From contig JBAVXA010000091.1 in NCBI GenBank assembly GCA_049698095.1, positions 1 through 9,804 of the forward strand: DNA of 9,804 nt, in the 5' to 3' direction. The notes under the pieces were generated by a model that saw only the letters and a list, made by a program, of their open reading frames with translations, was not told the origin of the DNA and searched no databases. The translations under genes and the position numbers were made by a program. Below are positions 1 through 5,238 of the stretch, piece by piece. The stretch's first letter is position 1. The number at the start of each line of letters is the position of its first letter. The stretch comes from JBEEJL01 sp049698095. Lineage in GTDB: Bacteria; Pseudomonadota; Gammaproteobacteria; Burkholderiales; JBEEJL01.

Positions 1-285
1 GTCCTCAGAATGACAAAAGCGGTCGTCATCCTGAACGCAGTGAAGGATCTGCTTTTGCGTTGTCATTCTGAGCAAAGCGAAGGATCTGCTGTTCGTGTTT
101 AATTGAACAGGGCATTTTTTTAAACAAAAACAAAAAAGCAGATTCTTCGGATAAGGCCCTCAGAATGACAAAAGCGGTCGTCATCCTGAACGCAGTGAAG
201 GATCTGCTTTTGCGTTGTCATCCTGAGCAAAGCGAAGGATCTGCTTCTCGTGCCTGTCATCCTGAGCAAAGCGAAGGATCTGCTT
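1..285 (+). repeat. Cluster of short quasi-palindromic intergenic repeats
   Basis: At least five copies of a ~28-base unit (core GTCATCCTGAGCAAAGCGAA then GGATCTGCT) lie around 25-54, 61-90, 178-208, 217-247 and 256-285. A partial unit in the opposite orientation runs about 137-170. The unit is a quasi-palindrome, with TCCT at one end pairing with AGGA at the other and an inner GC/GC pairing. A higher-order duplication is also visible: 3-91 recurs at 158-246, offset 155, with one visible mismatch (t67 versus c222). The array probably continues beyond the window's left edge. This is a widespread kind of intergenic repeat, and open frames inside it are spurious. Confidence 0.9.
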
Positions 286-694
286 CTCGCATTTAAACCA
301 ACAGCCCCTTCCTTTCCTCGGGTGAGGTGGCCGAGGGTTCAAGGGGAGGACAAAACGCTGCGAAGCAGCTTCTTGCGGGTGAGACTAAGGTTTGCGAAGC
401 CAACGTTATGTCGATACCAATAGGGGGGAGACAGAGAATTCGGACAGCATGCTGTCCGCCTGTCGAACGGCGTATCGATGCAGCGAAACGTGCGCCCTGC
501 AAGAGGGGATGGGCTGACAACGAACAGCGTATCTACGCGAGCTGTACTACAGCGCGTGACACGCATGGAACACGGCATCTTTGGTGGTCACAAATTTTGT
601 CGCGACGGCGTGGGGGAATGGCGCATTGATGTGGGTGCTCGATATCGGGTGCATTAAGCGGTGGCAGACAAGGCGCACCTGAGTGCGCCTCAGG
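286..694. other. Gene-free stretch with palindromes
   Basis: I see no convincing gene here. Open frames of 75-100 codons exist on both strands, but they overlap one another, lack good ribosome binding sites, have odd Cys/Arg-rich composition and resemble no family I know. What can be seen is structure: a small hairpin GCTGC-GAA-GCAGC near 356-368, an 18-base perfect palindrome at 441-458, and the start of a strong hairpin at 667. It could be decayed coding DNA or a structured non-coding element. Confidence 0.6.
441..458. promoter_or_regulatory. 18-base perfect palindrome (possible operator or cruciform)
   Basis: The sequence CGGACAGCATGCTGTCCG is its own reverse complement. A perfect dyad of this length is typical of a homodimeric DNA-binding site, but there is no loop for an RNA hairpin and no gene close by that it clearly controls. 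The regulator is unknown. Confidence 0.35.
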
Positions 695-709
695 TTTACG
701 CGCCTTGTC
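667..709. other. Strong hairpin with a mutually exclusive alternative fold
   Basis: GACAAGGCGC (667-676) pairs with GCGCCTTGTC (700-709), and ACCTGAG (677-683) pairs with CTCAGGT (689-695). The result is a 17-bp stem interrupted by a four-base bulge (696-699) with a five-base loop. The same bases can instead form AGGCGCAC-CTGA-GTGCGCCT (671-690), an 8-bp stem with a four-base loop. There is no T-tract, so it is not a standard terminator. It overlaps the left end of the first long direct repeat. Confidence 0.6.
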
Positions 710-991
710 ACCGGATCAAAACCCTGTCATTAGCATCTTATCGGCCATACTCAAGGCAATGGGGTTGCGCCTTGCAGTGCAAGCTGTGCAGACGCCACCC
801 ACACACGCTTAACAACGCACCCATGACGACGCGACACCATCGTCAGCACAAACCTGGCTTGAGTTTCCGCCCGCCGCCGCACAACACGCTAACGCGGCTA
901 TGCCTGCAGAACCGGATCGCGTAAGTGTTCCGTGATGTCTAGCTGGACGAATTCGGGAGGCTGGCAGTGGAAGACATGCCGACCCGCGAGA
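695..991. repeat. Long direct repeat, copy A (non-coding element)
   Basis: This 297-base stretch aligns end to end with 2358-2655 at roughly 85-90% identity by eye, with only one or two single-base length differences. It includes the conserved hairpin CAAGGC...GCCTTG (about 753-775) and a GC-rich block up to the GACCCGCGAGA end. A plus-strand frame is open in both copies and ends at the same TAA. However, the nucleotide differences over 62 aligned codons fall almost evenly on codon positions 1, 2 and 3 (7, 5 and 7), so the frame is not under protein selection. I do not recognise the element, and no terminal inverted repeats or attC-type core sites were found. Confidence 0.8.
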
Positions 992-1137
992 GGCCGTGAC
1001 AAACCAACTGCAAATTTATAGTTATAACTAATTGATTAAATTGAATTATTTATCAATGCTGCCGACGCGCATCTTGCTGTGATAATGAGCTGATATTTGG
1101 GGCACTGGCGTGCGGGAGTATAAAAATATTTCGAACC

Positions 1138-1163
1138 TGACCCCTTAATTTGACCCCTTAATT
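1138..1163. repeat. Two tandem copies of TGACCCCTTAATT
   Basis: A 13-base motif occurs twice head to tail (1138-1150 and 1151-1163), preceded by TTCGAACC. A close relative, AACCTGGCCCCTTAATT, lies at 2662-2678 just after the second long repeat. The motif resembles a recurrent proteobacterial intergenic sequence that I associate, from memory, with REP-type elements. No RAYT transposase is present here. The surrounding 992-1221 is AT-rich and shows no gene. Confidence 0.6.
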
Positions 1164-1221
1164 ATAATAAACATTATGTTGAGTAAATATATAAAATCAA
1201 GATAAAAGACAGAAAAAGACG

Positions 1222-1250
1222 AAAAAACGCCTTTCTGCGATGAAAAGGCG
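1222..1250 (-). terminator. Rho-independent terminator (minus strand)
   Basis: Read on the minus strand, CGCCTTT (1250-1244) pairs with AAAGGCG (1234-1228) across a nine-base loop, followed directly by six T residues (1227-1222). It lies just after the stop at 1257-1259 and would end a transcript from the 1281-1394 unit. The gene at 1484-1900 has its own terminator further upstream. Confidence 0.7.
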
Positions 1251-1340
1251 CATAAATTAAAAGGTTGCAAAATGACAGAGATTGAGTACAATAAGAATCA
1301 GGGTGCAGCAAATAGCCGCCCCCTGATCTGGCTCAATCGC

Positions 1341-1379
1341 CTATGGTTTTTCTAATAAGATCATATGGTTATTGACCAT
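1341..1379 (-). CDS. 12-codon ORF with strong SD, followed in frame by a hydrophobic segment
   Basis: ATG at 1379 is seven bases after AAGGAGGG. It encodes MVNNHMILLEKP and then an amber TAG (1343-1341). The same frame continues for 27 codons to TAA (1259-1257) with a hydrophobic core AAICCTLILIVLNLC, which would make a single membrane-spanning helix. Either this is a very short leader peptide, or a ~40-residue hydrophobic peptide gene broken by a nonsense mutation, or the agreement of frame is chance. The start codon is predicted to be partly sequestered in a hairpin. I do not recognise the peptide. The strong ribosome site is the best evidence that something is or was translated. Confidence 0.3.
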   Translation of the reverse strand: MVNNHMILLEKP

Positions 1380-1448
1380 ATCCGAGCCCTCCTTGATAGC
1401 ATTACATTGCTACCTAAGTCCGCCTTCTACAGCGGGGTTCACAACAAG

Positions 1449-1478
1449 AAAGCCTCGACGTTCGCGCGTCGGGGCTTT
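1449..1478 (-). terminator. Hairpin terminator after the coiled-coil gene
   Basis: AAAGCC-T-CGACG (1449-1460) pairs with CGTCG-G-GGCTTT (1467-1478) through a 12-bp stem with one G-U pair and a six-base loop. It starts five bases past the stop codon of the 1484-1900 gene. The T-tract on the minus strand is short and interrupted (CTTTCTTGTTG), so termination may be modest. Confidence 0.65.
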
Positions 1479-1483
1479 CGCCT

Positions 1484-1900
1484 TTATGCCAGCCGAAAAA
1501 AACCTGGCCGGTCACTTTTTACAAAGCCTTCATTTTTTAGGTTCATCAACACAGTACGCAATTGCCCCAACGTAATTGGTCGCGCCGCTAGCAGATTAAC
1601 GCCGCCCTCAATCTTCTTAAGGTGTTGATCTGCGTTAGTCAAAACCGAAAGTATGATTTTCTGAATTTCGCCTTTCCTGTTACGCTGGCGCGTAGATTCA
1701 AGCCGATTTTCAATTCTCTCGATGGGGGTTAGGCTTATTGAGTCCTTAGGCTTACTGGCCAAATATTCTTCAAATTCCGTAGGCGCAAGCATAGCAAGCG
1801 ACTCGCTTAAAGTTTTAATTTGCTTTTCCAAAACAAGCACTTGCGCTTTAGCGTGTGCCAAAGCCGCTTCCTTGTCTTTTAGCAGTTTGTTCAAATCCAT
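1484..1900 (-). CDS. Small coiled-coil and winged-helix-like protein, unknown function
   Basis: 138 residues are encoded from the ATG at 1900. In-frame TTG (1912) and GTG (1909) codons lie just upstream without a better ribosome site, so the start is uncertain. Residues 4-36 are rich in Leu, Lys, Ala and Glu with heptad spacing and should form a coiled coil. Residues 37-75 are polar and look like a linker. Residues 76-138 look like a winged helix: a long helix, then a recognition-like helix (ITLGQLRTVLMNLKNEG, about 109-125) and a hairpin ending GFFRLA, as in small DNA-binding or phase-decision proteins. No catalytic motif is visible. It lies alone between two long direct repeats, with its own terminator, which suggests mobile cargo. 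A regulator function is inference; I do not recognise the family. Confidence 0.65.
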   Translation of the reverse strand: MDLNKLLKDKEAALAHAKAQVLVLEKQIKTLSESLAMLAPTEFEEYLASKPKDSISLTPIERIENRLESTRQRNRKGEIQKIILSVLTNADQHLKKIEGGVNLLAARPITLGQLRTVLMNLKNEGFVKSDRPGFFRLA

Positions 1901-1928
1901 GGAATGCACCAATCAGAAGATTAACTCT

Positions 1929-1941
1929 ATGTCTAATTGTA
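1929..1941 (-). promoter_or_regulatory. Possible -10 element for the 1484-1900 gene
   Basis: On the minus strand TACAAT (1941-1936) matches five of six bases of TATAAT and would place the transcription start near 1929, about 29 bases before the ATG at 1900. No good -35 hexamer lies at the usual distance, so this is tentative. Confidence 0.3.
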
Positions 1942-2012
1942 CACGAACTATGACAGGATTAGATACAACTTTCGCCATAATTTTGTTATTTGTGGCGCGC
2001 GCGCCTTTTTAA

Positions 2013-2043
2013 GCAAAATAAAAAAGCCCGCAGTTACGAGCTT
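2013..2043 (-). terminator. Rho-independent terminator after the small pseudogene
   Basis: On the minus strand AAGCTCG (2043-2037) pairs with CGGGCTT (2030-2024), one G-U pair, with a six-base loop, followed by a T-rich run TTTTTTATTTT. It lies 18 bases after the ancestral TAA of the pseudogene (2064-2062) and supports transcription of that unit as a single gene. Confidence 0.75.
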
Positions 2044-2061
2044 GTCATTGATTTTAATGCT

Positions 2062-2282
2062 TTATTCTTTCCATCGAGTTTTCGCTGCTTTCTTGGCAAT
2101 AGCAGAACGCTGTTCAGGCGTGAGCTTTTCAGCCGTAGCCTAGCCACCTTAAGCCCGTCCTTGCATGAATCAGCCTTTTCCCCGGTTAATGGCGGAATGG
2201 GTTCAGTATCACCAGCAGCTTGTTGGACAATATTGAAGGCAACTTGGATAAAGTCTTTGCGTGAGTTTGATTTGGTGACCAT
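2062..2282 (-). pseudogene. Frameshifted small conserved protein (KGGKARA...KKAAKTRW tail)
   Basis: From ATG at 2282 the frame reads MVTKSNSRKDFIQVAFNIVQ... through a linker to ...DGLK. It then runs on as out-of-frame, Leu/Arg-rich sequence. In the next frame the downstream DNA encodes ATAEKLTPEQRSAIAKKAAK followed by TRWKE and a TAA at 2064-2062. This is the typical basic tail of a family of ~70-residue hypothetical proteins with a KGGKARAxxLTPEQRxxIAKKAAxARW pattern. Loss of one G after the Leu-Lys codons (an AAGGGTGG to AAGGTGG type change, near 2147-2150) explains the shift, and a Lys codon has become TAG just after it. So there are two lesions. The function of the intact family is unknown; the basic tail suggests nucleic-acid binding. 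A dyad AATGTTTTAACATT (2286-2299) sits just upstream of the start, and a good terminator follows. Confidence 0.7.
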
Positions 2283-2357
2283 CTAAATGTTTTAACATTC
2301 ATCACGTGCTTATGCTTATGCGAAAAGATAAATTTTCAAACTGAACCACTACCCAGC

Positions 2358-2655
2358 TTTACCGCACCTTTTCACCGGATGGAAATCCTGCCCTTAGGAG
2401 TTTATCAGCCATACACAAGGCAATGGGGTTGCGCCTTGCGCGGCAAGCTGTGCAGACGCCACCCACACACGTTTAACAACGCACCCATATCGACGCGACA
2501 CCATCGTCAGCACAAACTTGGTTTGCATTTCCGCTCGCCGCCGAACATCACGCTAACCCGTCTATGCCTGCACAACCGGATGGCGTAAGTGTTGCGTGAT
2601 GTCAAGCTTGGCGAATTCGGGAGGCTGGCAGTGTAAGACATGCCGACCGGCGAGA
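2358..2655. repeat. Long direct repeat, copy B (non-coding element)
   Basis: This is the second copy of the 695-991 element, in the same orientation about 1.66 kb downstream. The CAAGGC...GCCTTG hairpin, the CACCCACACACG block, the TCGGGAGGCTGGCAGTG block and the GACCGGCGAGA end are all conserved. The strong hairpin to the left of copy A is not preserved here: the region before 2371 is CTTTACCGCACC instead. Open frames inside it are by-products. Together the two copies bracket the 1222-2282 units. Confidence 0.8.
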
Positions 2656-2720
2656 ATACGCAACCTGGCCCCTTAATTCTTAATTTTTGATTACGCAACT
2701 AAATTTTACGTGGTGCGCTA

Positions 2721-3380
2721 TCAATGCCAAATACGAGTTATGTTACCGCCATTTATCTTGAAGATACTTTTAATCGTAATTTTGCGTTTGACCATTGTGG
2801 ATTCTATCTTCACTAGTTTGATTTTCAGATCAGTGGTACTAGTGCTCATTGTTGCGTTCCAATCCGACTCTATTCTAGAATCTTCATCAATAGTAAACTC
2901 TGTCGGAATCGAACCTGTAGGATTACTTGCAACTGCGGTAGCGCGCACTGGTTCCATCCGTGAATCTCGTTCCGAACCAAAAAGCCGAGCCTGAAGCGGT
3001 TTTTGTTGGCGTTCGTAGCATTTCATTGTAATCTCGTCATTAAAGTCGATCCTTTTCACTAGATGCTTGGGAATCGTTAGCAACAATTTCCGATTTTTGG
3101 TTTTAGATTGTTCCTCCTGATTATTATGACGAGCTTCTGAATCCGTGAGAGATATAGCTTTCCCTGGCTTGCAGCCATCATCCGGAGTGCATAGGGGTGT
3201 TTGAACTTCAATGGTGAAATTATTATCGTCATTAAAAGCCGCCACAAAACCATCAAGTTGATACCCAAAGCAGCCCGAAATGTCTGACGACACTGCACCA
3301 TTAAGAACTATAGTGTCCGCATTTCCAATACTAGCCGCAACTAAAAAAAAGAATAGATATGGCCTCAATTCTTTCATCAT
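2721..3380 (-). CDS. Secreted/periplasmic protein of unknown function (second gene of membrane-secreted pair)
   Basis: 219 residues. Residues 1-21 form a clear signal peptide: a short charged start, the hydrophobic PYLFFFLVAASIG, and a GNA-D cleavage site. The mature part has four cysteines (37, 64, 70 and 121), enough for two disulfides, and a Lys/Glu/Gln-rich low-complexity stretch at about 80-98. It continues with alternating hydrophobic residues suggesting beta structure at 98-120 and ends in a Lys/Ile-rich tail (about 185-219). ATG overlaps the stop of the upstream gene as ATGA, and an AGAG ribosome site precedes it, so translation is coupled to the membrane protein. The AT-rich codon use differs from genes right of 7000. 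I do not recognise the family. A partner of the upstream protein's periplasmic domain is inference. No clear terminator follows. Confidence 0.75.
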   Translation of the reverse strand: MMKELRPYLFFFLVAASIGNADTIVLNGAVSSDISGCFGYQLDGFVAAFNDDNNFTIEVQTPLCTPDDGCKPGKAISLTDSEARHNNQEEQSKTKNRKLLLTIPKHLVKRIDFNDEITMKCYERQQKPLQARLFGSERDSRMEPVRATAVASNPTGSIPTEFTIDEDSRIESDWNATMSTSTTDLKIKLVKIESTMVKRKITIKSIFKINGGNITRIWH

Positions 3381-4123
3381 TGTTTCTCTTTCTTTTTTTC
3401 AATCGTAATTGCACTGATAACAGCATCCGGTACTAGGACGACCAATGGCACTCGCTGTTGCAGCCCTTTCTCTTGAATACAATTAACGAGAAAGTAGACT
3501 GATCGATGATGACCCAACAAAAGCTTGCAAGGGTATTCCAGCGGCTTGTCAGGACCGTTAACTTGTCTCACATCAACTTCTTTTGCTAACACAATTTCAA
3601 CTCGTGGAAGCTGAGAGTTTTTTTCATCCATATCGCGTAAGGCATCAGCGTACCCAACATCAAATGCTTTTCCATATGTAAAAAAGAACGACACTACAAT
3701 TATCGGCAGGAAAATTATTGAATTTCTTTTTAGAAACGACATTAAACCCCAGAGCCAGTTGTCAATTGCCATATATAAGATGGCAAAAAATATAGCAATC
3801 AGAATAACAAGGGATTTGGTTTCCAATATTACCCTCCAGGCTAAGATTGGATAGGTCATTACATCAATATCTAGCTCTGTATACAAATTAACCCTGAACG
3901 TGCTGAAGTACGCTTGTGCATAACCCCAACCCATAACAAATAGCGCTGCAAAAAGCACAGCAGTAATTTCGAGTCCAAGCAGGCCTGAATTAATGTCTTC
4001 AGGCTCACCCTTCTTAGGCATTTTTGGTCTCAAGAACTTAAGGACGAAAGCTTTGTGTCGAACTAAACGATCCTGATTATTCTTTTCAAGTAATTCAATA
4101 CTTTTGGGGGCATTTGTCGACAT
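3377..4123 (-). CDS. Three-helix inner-membrane protein, unknown function (first gene of pair)
   Basis: 248 residues. The first 45 are hydrophilic and basic (RLVRHKAFVLKFLRPKMPKK), probably cytoplasmic. Membrane helices are predicted at about 48-68, 104-121 and 135-150, and the last ~98 residues form a soluble domain. By the positive-inside rule, with Lys/Arg at 127-133, that C-terminal domain should be periplasmic. Just after helix 1 is GYAQAYFSTFRVNLYTELDI (67-86), a motif type (Tyr-x-x-Tyr-Phe...Glu-Leu) I have seen in uncharacterised membrane proteins. No enzymatic motif is visible. ATG at 4123 follows GGA with an eight-base spacer. It overlaps the next gene by four bases. It begins exactly where a DUF3303-like reading frame is interrupted. 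Its composition is AT-rich, suggesting transfer. Function is unknown; sensor or transporter-like pairing with the secreted partner is inference. Confidence 0.75.
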   Translation of the reverse strand: MSTNAPKSIELLEKNNQDRLVRHKAFVLKFLRPKMPKKGEPEDINSGLLGLEITAVLFAALFVMGWGYAQAYFSTFRVNLYTELDIDVMTYPILAWRVILETKSLVILIAIFFAILYMAIDNWLWGLMSFLKRNSIIFLPIIVVSFFFTYGKAFDVGYADALRDMDEKNSQLPRVEIVLAKEVDVRQVNGPDKPLEYPCKLLLGHHRSVYFLVNCIQEKGLQQRVPLVVLVPDAVISAITIEKKKEKQ

Positions 4124-4181
4124 AATCGTATTCCATAGGCGAGCCTTGTGGGCGTTCGAACCAACTGATCATGTACTTCAT
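4095..4181 (-). pseudogene. Truncated 5' end of a DUF3303-like gene
   Basis: On the minus strand an ATG at 4181, preceded by GAGAAAG, encodes MKYMISWFERPQGSPMEY followed by a short unrelated tail and a TGA (stop at 4097-4095). The first 18-19 residues match, from memory, the highly conserved start of DUF3303 proteins (~90-100 residues, predicted dimeric alpha/beta-barrel-like). The rest of that family (for example a VGEWGGY-type segment) is absent from the window. The match stops at about 4123, precisely where the membrane-protein gene starts in another frame. The remnant may now act only as a translated leader upstream of the 3377-4123 gene. Confidence 0.6.
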
Positions 4182-4246
4182 GACATCTTTCTCGATTCAT
4201 TAAAAGGCCTTGAAAAAAATAATCAAACGGGCCAGGGTCGAATATT

Positions 4247-4645
4247 TTACGACCAGAATTCGTCCCAAGCGTAGAGGTCGTAAAAGTGTTCCCGACCGTC
4301 TGTCACCCGGCCATCCTTGAATTCGAAGACGAGGCAGCAGGCAACATCCAACTGCTTGCCTTTGCGCGTGCCGCTGTTGCGATGAATGGCGACGATGCGG
4401 CCGTCGTCACCCTTGTACACGTCCTGCAAATTGGCCCTGAAGGTGCCTGCCGTGTCGCCACCCAGCCGGCCGAAGTAGGCAAACACCGCGTCGCGGCCCT
4501 TGTGGTCGCCGGCGAGGGCGCCTCGCCCCGGTGTATGCCACGAGGCGCTCTCGTGGAACAGCTCGGTGAGGGTTTTCATGTCGGCCGTGTTGAAGGCCGC
4601 GTAACCGCGTCGTACGAGCTCTGCATTTTTATCTGCGTCGTTCAT
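4247..4645 (-). CDS. SnoaL-like / NTF2-fold protein
   Basis: 132 residues, the usual length of single-domain SnoaL-like (ketosteroid-isomerase-related) proteins. The opening helix NAELVRRGYAAFNTADMKTL (8-27) followed by LTELFHESASWHTPG (26-40) is the typical alpha-then-beta start of the cone-shaped fold. GRDAVFAYFGRL (50-61) is the second helix, and VFEFKDGRVTDGREHFYD (106-123) is the classic strand-turn-strand near the C-terminus. Family members range from isomerases and cyclases to proteins without known substrate, and no substrate can be assigned here. ATG at 4645 follows AAGGAG with a nine-base spacer. It lies 29 bases after the 4675-4956 gene on the same strand, so the two are probably one operon. 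No good terminator is seen, only a weak 5-bp dyad over the stop. Confidence 0.85.
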   Translation of the reverse strand: MNDADKNAELVRRGYAAFNTADMKTLTELFHESASWHTPGRGALAGDHKGRDAVFAYFGRLGGDTAGTFRANLQDVYKGDDGRIVAIHRNSGTRKGKQLDVACCLVFEFKDGRVTDGREHFYDLYAWDEFWS

Positions 4646-4674
4646 GATGTCGTTCTCCTTTGCAGTGTCACGTT

Positions 4675-4956
4675 TCAGGGAGTGAATTCGTGCAATATGC
4701 GGATGGTGTCAACCTTCAAGCGATCTTCACCCATGGCTTTTTTCGCCTCGTCGGATTGCATGAAGGCCTCGAATTTCGCCATGTCCGGCACCTCAAAAAT
4801 GAGGCCGGTCAAATTGGGGTTTTGCGGATCACGAAAGTTGCGGGCGGTGACGCCGATCCTGGCAAACATCTCATGCCGGCTGCCGGCTTTTTTCTGCCAG
4901 GCGCGCGCCCAGTGTGCGCCGTCTTCGACTTCGTGCATTGCGATAAGCGTGGTCAT
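4675..4956 (-). CDS. Small dimeric alpha/beta-barrel-like protein (ABM/EthD-type)
   Basis: 93 residues beginning MTTLIAMHEVEDGAHWARAW, with the first strand carrying the conserved xHEVxD pattern. A helix, then GVTARNFRDPQNPNLTGLIF (35-54) and EVPDMAKFEAFMQSDEAKKA (55-74) follow. The last strand is VDTIRILHEF (82-91). This strand-helix-strand-strand-helix-strand order, with a short PDMxxFxxFM helix, is that of small ferredoxin-like dimeric barrel proteins related to antibiotic-biosynthesis monooxygenases. No catalytic residues can be assigned. It is the first gene of a probable two-gene operon with the SnoaL-like gene 29 bases downstream. The start at 4956 follows AAGGAAAAAGAGCA. The upstream 4957-5238 holds no gene. 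Confidence 0.75.
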   Translation of the reverse strand: MTTLIAMHEVEDGAHWARAWQKKAGSRHEMFARIGVTARNFRDPQNPNLTGLIFEVPDMAKFEAFMQSDEAKKAMGEDRLKVDTIRILHEFTP

Positions 4957-5238
4957 TGCTCTTTTTCCTTTTTAAACCTGAAAAGGAAGTCAGCCCGGTA
5001 AATCAAAATGGCCTTGGTCTAAGTTTATAAATTGGCCTGGTCGTCATTAATTGCGCATCACAGCAAATTATTTTTCTTTGAAGTGTGGTGCGAATGGCGA
5101 TTCTGGAATCGTTCACCTTTTATTCTTTATAGACCAAGGTTGTGTGTTTTTCCAATATTTGGTGCGGCGCAGGGTATTTGAAACGATGTGGCGCTACGTT
5201 GGCGTTCATGGAGGGGAGGCGAAGTTCAGGGCGAACAG

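Larger units (their letters stand above)
1222..1394 (-). ncRNA. Candidate small structured transcript / tiny-peptide unit
   Basis: Between the terminator of the neighbouring gene (1449-1478) and the terminator at 1222-1250, the minus strand carries a compact unit. In order it has a near-perfect Shine-Dalgarno AAGGAGGG (1394-1387), a start codon (1379) inside a 7-bp hairpin ATATGGT/ACCATAT (1381-1375 with 1369-1363), and a long stem-loop at 1337-1281. The long stem-loop has outer ATTGAG/CTCAAT, middle ATCAGGG/CCCTGAT and inner GCGGC/GCTGC pairings with one G-U pair. The terminator follows. Promoter elements are not clear. The layout recalls small type I toxin or regulatory RNAs, but no known family is recognised. 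Confidence 0.35.

Noticed and set aside
320..343. tRNA-Ser start (GGTGAGGTGGCCGAG resembles its 5' end)
   Set aside because: No anticodon stem, T-loop (GGTTCGA-type) or matching acceptor 3' strand follows within about 100 bases.
327..629. 100-codon plus-strand open frame as a gene
   Set aside because: No ribosome site, composition rich in Cys/Arg/His, overlapping open frames on the other strand, and no family resemblance.
1..700. Group II intron or RNase P/tmRNA-like RNA in the left region
   Set aside because: No domain V-type hairpin, no reverse transcriptase motifs and none of the conserved cores of these RNAs could be found.
661..924. 87-residue plus-strand protein in repeat copy A (and 69-residue counterpart at 2379-2588)
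   Set aside because: Differences between copies are spread evenly over codon positions, and there is no ribosome site.
1994..2010. Plus-strand terminator (GGCGCGCGCGCC followed by five T)
   Set aside because: The dyad has no natural loop and no plus-strand gene lies upstream; it may only be chance or a Z-DNA-prone alternating run.
695..2655. Integron cassettes with attC sites
   Set aside because: No paired RYYYAAC/GTTRRRY core sites at the ends of the repeats and no integrase in the window. The repeat is also longer than attC sites and lacks their symmetry.
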